Shown: positions 44,244-54,400 of the stretch, in pieces
Layout: each line of letters starts with the position of its first letter
How positions within the stretch are numbered: the first letter of the stretch is position 1
NCBI GenBank assembly: GCA_009602725.1
Contig: WELB01000055.1
Location: 368,793-432,792, forward strand
Direction: 5' to 3'
Source of the DNA: Spirogloea muscicola
Taxonomy: Eukaryota; Streptophyta; Zygnematophyceae; Spirogloeales; Spirogloeaceae
DNA length: 64,000 nt
Translations under genes and position numbers: made by a program
Notes under the pieces: generated by a model
The model's input: the letters and a program-made list of their open reading frames with translations, nothing else
Told to the model about the DNA's origin: nothing
Database searches by the model: none

Positions 44244-45877
44244 TGTGAAATTGATACACCAATTGCAAGTCTTACCCCTAGACATTCAAGTCACGGCAAA
44301 GAGGATTGCATGGGGTTTGTGCTGATTGATTAGGCCAGATTGGCTTTGCACACAGGGCCAGTGCCAATTCTCAACCACTTCCCGTAGGCAGTTTTGGCCT
44401 CAGGATGACGCTGGGCTGATTTAGGCATGGATCTGTGGCCGGCCCTAAGTCATGGCCATCCGGATTTTCAGAGAGCTTCTTGGCTGCTGACTGTCGCAAT
44501 CAGAGGCAGATCTTGTAAATTAGTCATACAGGTAGATATGCTAAGAGATAACTAGAGCGTGCAGCTTTGAGCATGTGCCAGGTATTCTTTCTCTTAGATT
44601 TGTGCACCATACTATTGCAGTGGTTTCTAGGACCAGAACAGCTCGACTTGTTTGAGCTTTTGCTGGAGCATTTTACTAGTACTTGGTGTCGTCAAGTGTA
44701 GAGTAGGTCTGCCTGTCAACCCAACAATCATGTGCTTGTTCGCATTAATGAGGAGTGTGGTGGCCAACGAAGCCCTGAGATGTCAGCTGCTCTTTGGTCA
44801 ACGTACTCACAAGAGAGTGACTGTTATGCGGGATGACATTGGCATCTGCAGTTCTTGCTCGCATGTCAACATGCCAAACGATCTCTGCAGCACACTGCTA
44901 CCTGCTGCTCGAGATAACACATGCACAACTACTCTCACACCGTGCTTGTGCTCCCAGATCTCTTTGTTGCTGCCTCCTTTGTCTAAGATGCCTGCCTTTC
45001 TTGTAAGTGAGCATTGACGTTGAAAAGCTTTCAACTCAAGCAAGAGAAGCCCACTTCAGCTTTGTTTACTGTTGCATTCTGTGCTGAGCAGTCCTGTCCG
45101 TTATCAAAATTGTCAGGCAATGAGAGACTTCCTTTGAACTCGTAGGCTTTCAGTGGGCAAAGTTAACAAGCACGACTATGTAAGCTCACTGCTGAAAAGC
45201 GACAATAACGAGCCACTGACCAATTCATTCTACTAGGAAGTTTTAGTCATAGGCCGTTCACAATGAACACTAAAAAGTGTGCAATAGCACGATTGTTTGC
45301 AGGTCACTCGTGACGTGAAGAGAGCTGCCAAGGTGAGCAGCCCCAAGCACCTGAGGGAATGTGTCTGCCTACGAAGTCCCAGTCCTCAAAGACATTTGCC
45401 ATGCACAAAAGCGGCTGCCATTTTGACCTGATTACCTGCAGTCCGATATCGGCCAGCAGTCTGAATTGGCTGTGGCTGACAGGAGGCATGATGACTGAGC
45501 TTAGTCTTCCTAACCTGAATCATCAATGTGCGGACCATTTAGCAATGTAATCTCAACTCTGTGTTCCCAACCTATCAGCGGAGCCTTAGAGACTCAAAGC
45601 TCAGTGGAGGCTTAGGAGCCCCAGTAGTACATTCAGCTGCTGCAAACTGCAGAGTCTTGTGACACATGCTAGTGGTGACGAGTGTGTGTTGGACTTTGCA
45701 GTCCTGCGTCAAGGTGAAGGCTTGCGGGGCGAAGGTCCGAACGGTGCCCCCGCCTGGCCAGTGTCCTGAGGAGGTCATACACCCTCTTATGCGCTTGATT
45801 GCGCTCAGAACGTCAGACAATTGCCCAATTGTGGTGGGCGCGGTGGCAGTCGTACAAGCGTGGAGGTGGTCCCACAG
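44244..45877. other. Convergent intergenic space, no gene recognised
   Basis: 1.6 kb between the stops of SCAI (+) and ISD11 (-). Short open frames (for example 44652-45017) carry no family signature. LINE modules are absent. It should hold both 3' UTRs. Confidence 0.45.
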
Positions 45878-46920
45878 TCATCGCTCAGCCGCTTCAAGCT
45901 CCATGATGGACTTCATGGGCCCCGCATAGAGGCGGTACAACACCGCCTGCAGGATGTGATGAAAGCGCGGCAGCTCAGCACATGAACAGCATGTCGGTGG
46001 AAGCCTGCCCTTATGTAGGCTACAAAGAGAGGCAGTAGACCCGACATCATTGAACGACTTTATAATCTTACAATGTACTATAGGTTGTTCATTCAGTGCC
46101 TGACGCGTAGAGCTCAAGGAGCTGGGGTGCATAGTCAGCTGCTTCAAGGTCTATTGTATCCCTGGAAGGGTCTCCAGTAGCAGGCTGGAGTCTCACATTG
46201 AGGCAGGCTTGCGTCGCTGCTTCTGACTTTGATTGGTCAAGACGTGGTTCTCTTGACTTAGGGGCTAAGTGTATAGGCGTTTTCAGGTTGAGGGATCACA
46301 AGGAGGGTTAAGGAGAGGGTGAGGATCAAGACGGGAAGCTGCTAGTAGGCCCGCGGTGCTAGCTCCTCGGCGGCCCAGCTTCTGCCAGTGGGCCTCCACA
46401 ACTAGACCACGTCGTCGTCGTGAGAGCACCGGGAAAGGAGAAGCATGGACAGAAGCGCATCTAGACAGACACCTGGACTAGATAAGGGTCATTTTCCAGC
46501 GCCTTTGCGTTCAGGGTGTAGGGTTTAGGGTCTAAGTCTAGGGGCTAGGGGTTAAGGGGTTTAGGGTTTCGGCCCAGACTCTCTAGAGCACGGTCCTTCA
46601 GCCCAAAGCCCAAAACCACAGCCGAAGTCCGACCTAAATCCTTGCGGGGGTTTAAGGGCTGGAGTGCGGATTGGGGGAGGCGGCCATACCTGGCGCTCGG
46701 CGACCTCGAGCTCCCGCCGGGCGGCGGCGAAGGCGGCGGCCGCGGCGGGGGGGCCGTCGCCCGCGCGCTCCCGGAAGCCCTCGCCTGCGCGCCGCCGCAC
46801 GTACTCGCGCACGTTGTACTGCGGGAAGCGCCGCGCCGCCCTCAGGAAGCGCCGGTAGAGCGCCAGCACCTCGCCCCGCGCCGGCACCCCCGACATAGCG
46901 GGCCGCGCCGCCGCCGCCAC
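45878..46920 (-). CDS. ISD11: ISD11 (LYRM4), Fe-S cluster assembly
   Basis: This is a mitochondrial LYR protein that stabilises the cysteine desulfurase NFS1 in Fe-S cluster synthesis. Two exons (46690-46920 and 45878-45946) join in frame to 99 aa. Exon 1 has EVLALYRRFLRAARRFPQYN, then VREYVRRRAGEGFRE and the closing helix RRELEVAERQ. Exon 2 completes it with AVLYRLYAGPMKSIMELE and AAER-stop, matching the family end V-x-Y-x-L-Y-x-x-x-x-S-x-M-E. A second Met eight residues in (MSGVPARG) may be the true start. The intron of about 740 bases contains telomere-like repeats. The gene is divergent from the 186-aa gene at 47792. Confidence 0.9.
46513..46575 (+). repeat. Degenerate TTTAGGG telomere-like array
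   Basis: About eight or nine imperfect units (GTAGGGTTTAGGGTCTAAG, then TAGGGGCTAGGGG, TAAGGGGTTTAGGG) in a row. The unit is the plant telomere type. It lies within the ISD11 intron, near its 5' side. Confidence 0.8.
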
Positions 46921-47048
46921 CGTCGCCAGAGCGCGCGGCGGGGCGGCTGCTGCCAGCTCGGCGGCCCGGCGGCGAATGGCGAGCCTAGGGGGCTTTATGA
47001 CTCAGTGCGCGCGGCCTTCCCGACCAGCCCCGGCGCCCTTTTCTACCT

Positions 47049-47054
47049 AGACCG

Positions 47055-47091
<37 letters not shown>

Positions 47092-47096
47092 AGCCG
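47049..47096 (+). repeat. CCG trinucleotide microsatellite
   Basis: A run of CCG/CGC units just upstream of the ISD11 first exon, in the island shared with the next gene. Similar (CCG)n or (GGC)n runs lie at 39713-39745, 50842-50876 and 60555-60585, each at a gene 5' end. Confidence 0.8.
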
Positions 47097-47224
47097 GCGC
47101 CGTGAGTCACGCTAGTTCCGCAGGGTCCGCGAGAGTGAACCCGGACGAGCCTTTCTTTCGCTGGGGTCGAATGACTTCTGTGCCGCCGTCAGGTCGGGCG
47201 GTTGGGTTAAGGTTAGCCTTTGAT

Positions 47225-47560
47225 CTTTCTTCAGATGTGTTTGCCTTTGTACTTGGCCATTTGGCCTACGCTTGTTTCAAATACACGAAACTTTGCTTTG
47301 ATCCGGTCAGCCCCTCCGTTACCGGGGTAGCCTTTCCATGACCCGTGGTTACTGAGCTCAATCTGCTGTAGGTTATGTAGGTCTTCAGATGTGCTTGCCT
47401 TTGCATTTGGCCATTTGCAAGCCCTCTTCCCTATGTGGCGCGCACTTCTCTTTATTTGGCCTTCGTTTGTCTCAAATACACAAGATTTTCTTTCCTTGAG
47501 AAAGAAAAGCCAGGGGGAGGCGAAGGCTGTGAACGGCCAGCCCAAAAAGTACAGTATAAT
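47225..47560 (+). mobile_element. Two LINE tail fragments and a stem-loop
   Basis: Two copies of the marker (TGTTTGCCTTTGTACTTGGC at 47237 and TGCTTGCCTTTGCATTTGGC at 47392) end in TCAAATACACGAAA and TCAAATACACAAG. Between them the codons M-T-R-G-Y-stop occur near 47340-47354. An inverted stem-loop module (AAGGCTGTGAACGGCCAGCC) follows at 47522. This lies between the ISD11 and 47792 genes. Confidence 0.6.
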
Positions 47561-47791
47561 GGACAGGGTCCGACGACTTGATCAGCACAGCCATTATTGC
47601 CCACGAGAGCTGCGCCCCAGCGGCTCTCTCGCTTTGTTCCGCCTCGCACAGCCATTTGCCTTGCGCTGGAAGCGCTGCTCTTCTGTCCCCACCGCCATGC
47701 GGCGCAGGTGAGAGCAGCACCTCCGCAGCCATCACTGAACACCAAAGCTGCAGGATCTTCCTCGCGGCTGCTGGGCACGTGCGCCGCGGCG

Positions 47792-48951
47792 ATGGTGGAG
47801 ACGCGGGAGTACGTTGCGGCGGCCTCCGTCGCCGTGCTCGCCGGCCTGGCGGCCTACTACACGTACCGCCTCTACAGCGCCAAGACGGTGGCAGCGGCGG
47901 CGGATGATGCGGCAGAGGCGGAAGACGAGGACCCAGTCGAGGCTCCGCCGCCAGAAGGCCCGCCGGCGAAGCGCAAGGTGGAGGCGGAGGTGGTTATGGA
48001 AAAGGACCATGGGACCTTTCTCACCGACATGGCTGCCAAGTACGGCCTCCCCGATGCAGGTGCGCCCGCCGGCACCGAAGCCGCCGCAGATAGCTAGACT
48101 GGACGCCAGCACCTCCACGGCGAGGGTGCCCATTGCTGCATTCTGGTGCTTCTTTGCAGACAAGGCCCTGCGGGTGGCCATCACGTATGCCATGGCGCCC
48201 GCTCACGAGCAGGTCATCTACGGCAAGGTGCGGCGCTGGCCTCCCCTCCTGCGCGGGATGTGACAGTCTTTGCTGCTGCCATAGGATGCTCAGCCGCCGC
48301 AGTAGCCCGTGGTGCTGCAGGTGCGCTGCACGCACTGCAAGTACAAGCGGAAGACGAAGACAACCCGGCTCATTGAGGCTGAGGTACGATGGCGGCAGCT
48401 CGCCGACTGTGGCTGTGCAAAGCTCACCACTGTGTGCAGGCGCTGGGCCCTTCCCAGCATTGGTCGCTTTTACATCAGCTTGTGGTGGTTGTGCCTGATG
48501 GTCTTGGGCTTTGGTGGTTGGATGCGCAGCACCAGGAATTTCTAGAGGAGATGGTGAAGCGGCACAAGCTTGCCGACCGCGACAAGGTGACGGCTTTGAC
48601 TGCTGCTTGTCGTCCACTGCTTGTTGTCGTCGCGGTTCTCGGCAACTGCTTGATGATGCTCGGCAAGTAGTCAATGGTGCTTGGCAAGCGCCTCAGGTTG
48701 CTCGCTCGTTCAAGGCTCTTAGCTGCCCAATCTGTGGCACAGCCTCGGCAGCGCAGCCAGTCTCGTCCCTAGGAGGTTGCATGCAGCTTCTGATGCTGGG
48801 CTGCTGCGGCTGTCACGCCTCCTGCATTGACTTCGATTTCACGCAGGCCTTGAGGATAATCGTGGACTACGCAATGATAGAGGATGGTCCGAAGGATGAC
48901 ATATTTGGTGTGGCACGCTGCCTGCATGGCGAGGCCTGCAAGTCGTGCTGA
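47792..48951 (+). CDS. Membrane-anchored protein with a duplicated unnamed module
   Basis: Five exons (47792-48059, 48160-48227, 48321-48383, 48530-48586, 48847-48951) join in frame to 186 aa. Residues about 6-27 (YVAAASVAVLAGLAAYYTY) form one membrane segment, followed by an acidic Pro-rich linker. Two copies of a module of about 50 residues then follow. Copy 1 has GTFLTDMAAKYGLPDADKAL then RVAITYAM...VIYGKVRCTHC. Copy 2 has QEFLEEMVKRHKLADRDKAL then RIIVDYAM...DIFGVARC and ends C-K-S-C. The shared pattern is F-L-x-x-M-x-x-(K/R)-x-x-L-x-D-x-D-K-A-L-R, then YAM, then a Cys pair that could bind metal. The K-A-L-R helix resembles ribbon-helix-helix folds, but this is a guess. I do not know a named family. 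ATG choice is set by the membrane segment. Confidence 0.85.
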
Positions 48952-49374
48952 TAGCAGCCTTTGCTGGAGACCCTTCTTACTCTGGAGCTCCATGTGTCAA
49001 GAGCATTGCCTAAGGGTTGCAGCAACACTGGCCATGCATTCCAGTGCCACAGCCAAAATCGAAGCCGCTCAGCTGTAACTGATGGTGGAGAACCCCTGCA
49101 TTGCTCCTTGCCGCCACAATGGAGGGTAGGGCTATCAAACCTGGAACCCTGATGGCTTTCACGTTTTTGCCCTCCTTTGCTTTCCTATGGTCTTACACAT
49201 GTGTAAGGCTGTTACATTGCAAGTCCACTAGCAATTTGCTGTGGATAAATCATCTGAGCTGGCCAGCATGCTAGATCATGCACCTATACACTCTCTTCAT
49301 GCAGACTGGTCATAAGCTGCAGTTACTGCAGAGCGAGATAGTGACAGTAATCACAAGCCAGTGTAGGTGGCGCA
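48952..49374. other. Convergent intergenic space
   Basis: 424 bases between the stops of the 186-aa gene (+) and MSRA5 (-). No feature is seen beyond likely 3' UTRs. Confidence 0.5.
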
Positions 49375-50878
49375 TCACTGGTTGGCAGCCCTTGGCACGG
49401 AGCCCCAAGCCACCAGCGCTGCGTGCATGTGCCGGGCAAGTGCTGGCAGGCATTGGCCAGCAGCATAACCATTGAGCTTGGCTGCTGCCTCAGAGAGCAG
49501 CGGTGGCTCGCCGCTGCCACTACTGCCACTGGCCACCAGGCCTCCGAGCAGCTTCAGCAAGTGCGGCCGCTGCTGCAGCTCAAATTTCTGCAAGGGGAGG
49601 TGACACAGCGGAGCTGAGAGGATTGTCTGGTTGCTGCCAACTGCAACGATGCTGCAAACTTTGCAACATGAGCTACTATGTTACTCAATCAAGTCTCCTC
49701 ATGAGTGACACATGGACGCTATTGCAATTATTCAATGCATTGTGGCGCCGTCACAAGTGTAGCAGCGCTGAGTGTGGTACTTATCTAATGGGAGGTCTTG
49801 ACATGACTGTTCTTGACTATTCGTGGACTGGTTGCCGAGCAGTGATAGGACAGGTCGGACCTGGTGAACCATCTCGGCCTGGTGAAACGCGTCGAGAGGT
49901 TGCACTTCCGTGCGAATGGTGCCGTACTGGCAGCGCTCTTGCTGTGCCTCTTTGCTGGAGGCTGCAGCAGTATACTCGTCGGCGTCCGCGTAGAAGATGA
50001 TGGACCTGCATGGACTTGTGGCAGGCCTGCAGCTGTCAGTGCGAGCACAATCATGCTGTAGCATGGTGGCTGGAGGAGAAAGACATTAAGAGTGTGGCCA
50101 GTGATTGGGGGTTTGACAGAAAAGCAGCAGCTTAGCGAGTTGAGGGCGTCCACCAACAGCTTACGAAGCTACAGTTGGCCTCCACCAATAGCTTACGAAG
50201 CTAAGTTGGACACAGATTGGGGGCAGCGCGCACCTGTACTGCCAGCCAACATCAGGGCCCTGGCCAAAGGCCTGCGTCGCGTCATGGCTCGCCCAGAAGA
50301 CGCGCAGCAGGTCGGCGTACGAGACGAGCGCGGGGTCGTACTCCACCTGCAAGGCGACTGGCGCGGAAGCTCAGCGAGGCCAGCAGCTCAAGCACTGGCA
50401 GAAGCACTGTCAATTCTAAGGAGGCACACTGTAGGCCCGGGCCACCAGACCATCTGTGGCATTCTACAGAAGTTCTGACAATCCGACAACGTGGCGACCA
50501 ATGGGATGCTTCACCTCCACGGCTTCTGCGTGGTCGCCGATGTGCTTGTACGTCACCGTCGGCCGATGGCCGCCAGCGTAGCCCGCCCGCGTCCGCCGTA
50601 CGCCTGCAGGCACACGGGCAAGCTGCGCTGAGGCACTGAGGCGGCGGAAATTGAAGTGGGGCTTCGACGCAGCGTGCCAGAAGGCAGACCTGAGATGCAC
50701 CCGAAGGCGGCCTCAGCGGCCCAGAAGCACCCCAGCGCAAAGGTGGCTGTCCTCGTCGGGCCGCCGCCGCTGCCGCCAGGAGGGGACCCTCGCAGAACGG
50801 CGAGCGCGTCCCGGGCTGAGACGGTGGCGCCGACGCGGCGGCCACCGCCGCCGCCGCCGCCGCCGCCGCCTCGGCGGG
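49375..50878 (-). CDS. MSRA5: Peptide methionine sulfoxide reductase A5-like, 5' end in gap
   Basis: This enzyme reduces methionine-S-sulfoxide in proteins (MsrA). Exons from 5' to 3': up to 50878 (ending 50690), 50515-50603, an exon ending upstream of 50160 that starts [14 protein letters not shown], 49861-50005, and 49375-49587. The active-site motif is [18 protein letters not shown], followed by [24 protein letters not shown] and [19 protein letters not shown] are family blocks. The C-terminus [15 protein letters not shown] and NGYAAGQC is the long tail typical of plant MSRA5. From memory, the Arabidopsis MSRA5 has Ser in place of the GCFW Cys, so this copy keeps the standard active site. 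The N-terminus, probably with a signal or transit part, is lost in the assembly gap. It is divergent from TPX2. Confidence 0.88.
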
Positions 50879-51401
50879 NNNNNNNNNNNNNNNNNNNNNN
50901 NNNNNNNNNNNNNNNNNNNNNNNNNNNNNNNNNNNNNNNNNNNNNNNNNNNNNNNNNNNNNNNNNNNNNNNNNNNNNNNNNNNNNNNNNNNNNNNNNNNN
51001 NNNNNNNNNNNNNNNNNNNNNNNNNNNNNNNNNNNNNNNNNNNNNNNNNNNNNNNNNNNNNNNNNNNNNNNNNNNNNNNNNNNNNNNNNNNNNNNNNNNN
51101 NNNNNNNNNNNNNNNNNNNNNNNNNNNNNNNNNNNNNNNNNNNNNNNNNNNNNNNNNNNNNNNNNNNNNNNNNNNNNNNNNNNNNNNNNNNNNNNNNNNN
51201 NNNNNNNNNNNNNNNNNNNNNNNNNNNNNNNNNNNNNNNNNNNNNNNNNNNNNNNNNNNNNNNNNNNNNNNNNNNNNNNNNNNNNNNNNNNNNNNNNNNN
51301 NNNNNNNNNNNNNNNNNNNNNNNNNNNNNNNNNNNNNNNNNNNNNNNNNNNNNNNNNNNNNNNNNNNNNNNNNNNNNNNNNNNNNNNNNNNNNNNNNNNN
51401 N
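50879..51401. other. Assembly gap (523 N) in a divergent promoter
   Basis: Ns only. Both flanks are CCG/GGC-rich 5' regions of MSRA5 and TPX2. The gap length may be nominal. Confidence 0.95.
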
Positions 51402-51429
51402 GGCGGACGCCGGAAGGCGGCGGGCGGTG

Positions 51430-54400
51430 ATGGAGCCGGACGAGCCGCTGCCGCCGCCGGGCTGCGTTGGCGGCGATGGCGGCGGCAATGGCGGCGGCGA
51501 GGATGCGGCGGCGCCCGTCATCGAGCCGCGGTACGAGTTCTGCGCGCCGCGCTACTTCGACTTTGCGCTCGAGGACGGCGGCCTCGGCGACGACGACGGC
51601 GAGTCGTGGTTCGACAGGGCTCCCGCGGACATCGCCTCACGTGAGCACCCCCCGCCCTTCCGAAAGCCGCGTGCCTCGCGTGGCTCGCGAGCCTGAGGTC
51701 CCAGGCTCAAATCCTGCTTTAGCCGCTAACCAAGACTAGCTTGCATGATACACCAGCCTCTCTGAAGGGCCACGGCCGGTCGTGCACCGTGGCGCTGAGC
51801 ATGGCTGTGCCACAGCTGTTCACACCTGCGCCTTGCCCGCCGTCCCCGCAGCGCAGGCTGCGGCGGCCATGGCCGAGCGCTGCAGCACCAATCACGTCGC
51901 CCCCGACAGGTGCGTGCATCGACGTGGCCTTGATGGCAAAGCGGAAGGGCCACGGCGACCCCTTCCCCAGTATAAAGCCTGGGGCTGCCAGCGCAGTCCC
52001 ACTTCCACCTGCAAGCTCTGCTTATGCTGGCTATGGCCGCATCGCAGCCTGCAGGCCCTGTCACCAGAAGTGGAAGATCAAGCGACAGGTGTGGCACAGC
52101 GCGAAAGTGGGGAGTTTGCAGCCGCCTCCGGCAGGCGTGGCAGCAAGCGGCGCAAGCTCATGCATGGCCAGGCCGAGAAGGTGCGCATCATGTGGCCTCA
52201 GCCCAGGTTGTTGCTTGCAATGACAAGCAGCAAAAGCCGCGAGACAAGCCGGAGAACACAGAAATGCCCCCGCGGTGTGTTACACTCTGCTGCTTGCGCA
52301 GGTTGTGCATGCGGCCACAGCTTCGTTGGCAGAGCCGCAGCCGTGGCAGCCTGCAGCAGGTGGCGAGCTCAGTAGCCTTGCTCTGCACACGTGGTCCTCG
52401 CCACAGCCAGCCAAGGCCGCAAAGGCAGCCTATGCTTCACCACCGGGGTCATCCCGCGTCACCCGCTCGGTAGGCCCCGTGCTTAGCACCCCGAGCTCTC
52501 ATGGAAAATCGGCGACAGGAGGAGCCCTGCGGTCGCCAAGCACATGGCTTCGTCTGAAGCTACCGTGGCGGTTGCCTGTGGGTGCAGATGGCGCGCCGCG
52601 TCGACACCACAGCAGCCGCCGCCTGGGGCCTCACCGTGCCGCGTGAGCCCCGCCTGGAGACCGCGTTCCGCACCCGCCACTCGCTGTACGGCCTCCGCAT
52701 GACCTTTCTGCAGTGGCAGTCATTTCTGCAGCGCGCAGAAGCGAGGATGCTATCTATGCTGCATCCTGCGAAGCGAGTGCAAGCCTCTGAGCTCGCAGGA
52801 CAGCGCCTGCGCCCCACCACAGATTCAAGACCGCTGCCGAGCTGGAGGCAGAGGAAATGGCAGCAATGCCCTGCTTCCAGGCACGGCCGCTGCACAAGCG
52901 GGTAGGGCCCTCTATCGACCATGGTCCCATGTCCTCGCTGCCTCCCAACGAAGTGCCATATGACTGAGTTGTCTTGCCTTGCGGCGCCCCGCAGGTCCTG
53001 GAGGGCCGTTCCAGGCTGCCAAACGTCCCCCGGCGGCCCCCCACAGAGCCTGAGGTGTGGCAACCCGACATCATGCATAGACTTCCGTCTTACGTTGACA
53101 TTCCGACTCTAGCTCTGCAGTCTGCGTGGCTGACAGCGCTTTGGTTGCAAGCGACAGGCCTTCCACTTTGAGACTGCGCAGAGGGCGACGATGTATCCAG
53201 AGGCCACGCCGAGGCCGCCAGAGCAGACCCTGCAGCAGGCAGCACATGCCACAAGGGCGGCGACCTTCGGCAGCCTGACCCGCCCGCGATCACCGCACTT
53301 GGAGACTGCCCTTCGCAGACGTCACATTGAGTGAGCGCTGCCAGCCGTGTCCGCACTCCACAGAGTACTGAATGCAGCCGCTGTCAAGGCCGTCGCAGTT
53401 GATTCACTTCAGCTCTGGCTGGGTAGACATGGCCGGCTGACGTAGTGGGGACCGGGCGGTGGCAGGCTGAAGAGCAGCGAGGAACTGGAGGAGGAGGTGC
53501 TTGCTGCGGTGCCGCCTTTCCGGGCTCGCCCATGGAGCAAGCAGGTGTGCTGCAGCCACACTCGCCCCCCTCTGGCCAAGCACCCTGCTGCTGATGGATG
53601 GCCATGGTGATGGCAGCAGAAACGAACGTGACCGCCGCGAGTGCTATGTGGCTGCAGGTGATGAACAGCTCTGGCGAGGTGGGCGTGCCGCGGGTCACCA
53701 AGCGGCCCGTTACGGAGGCGAAGGTGAGAGCCCGCCATGCTGTAGCTGAGCTGGCAGTTGTGCAGGCACGCCCTGCAATCGGCATCCGAGCAACTTCCTA
53801 GCATACGTGTCGCACACATCGACTCATAGCTGTGAATGCTATGGACTCAGAGCCTGCAACGGCTGCCTTCATGTTGTCAGGAGTTCACATTTGCGACCAA
53901 GAGTCGAGCGCGGCGTGCCTTACCAGAGCCTGGTCAGAGTGAGGTACTATGACATACTAAAACCCACTACTGGAAGTGACGATCTGTCCTCCTTGCTGCT
54001 TCTAAGACCCGGCCAGTCGCCTGCGCCGGCGACACCATTTCCTGGGCTCAATGAGATCATTCCTGCTGCACCGGTATGCCATGCAGGTGACATTGTTGCC
54101 TGCAGCTGGTGAGGCATATATCACGCACACGCGCCCGCGGTTGACGATGCCAGAGCCCTTCGACCTCCTCACTGATGTGAGCAAGTGCTGAGCATGCCAA
54201 AGCCAAGCACTCTCTCTACGGGATGCTGTCAGTCTCCTTGGTTATGCTCCTGCACAGAGTTGCATATTGTGGCTTTACTCACACACGCTAACATGCGACT
54301 TGCTGTGCGCCACAGCGGAGGGGTGAGGAGAAGGAGTCGCAGCGGCAAGAGTTGCTCCGAGCAGCAGAGGAGCGGGAGCGCCAGGCGCGCATCCCCTGTG

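Noticed and set aside
45666-45929. Plus-strand 87-codon frame near the SCAI end
   Set aside because: SCAI already ends at 44243 with its proper C-terminus; this frame overlaps ISD11 exon 2 on the other strand.
50553-51521. Open frames running across the gap
   Set aside because: They are open only because Ns contain no stops.
51690-51720. tRNA B-box-like GGCTCAAATCC
   Set aside because: No matching D arm or acceptor stem upstream; it lies in a TPX2 intron and the T-arm stem does not pair.
52000-52580. Full exon chain of TPX2 in this part
   Set aside because: Several acceptor and donor choices are possible and none keeps phase with both neighbours convincingly, so I did not list exon borders here.
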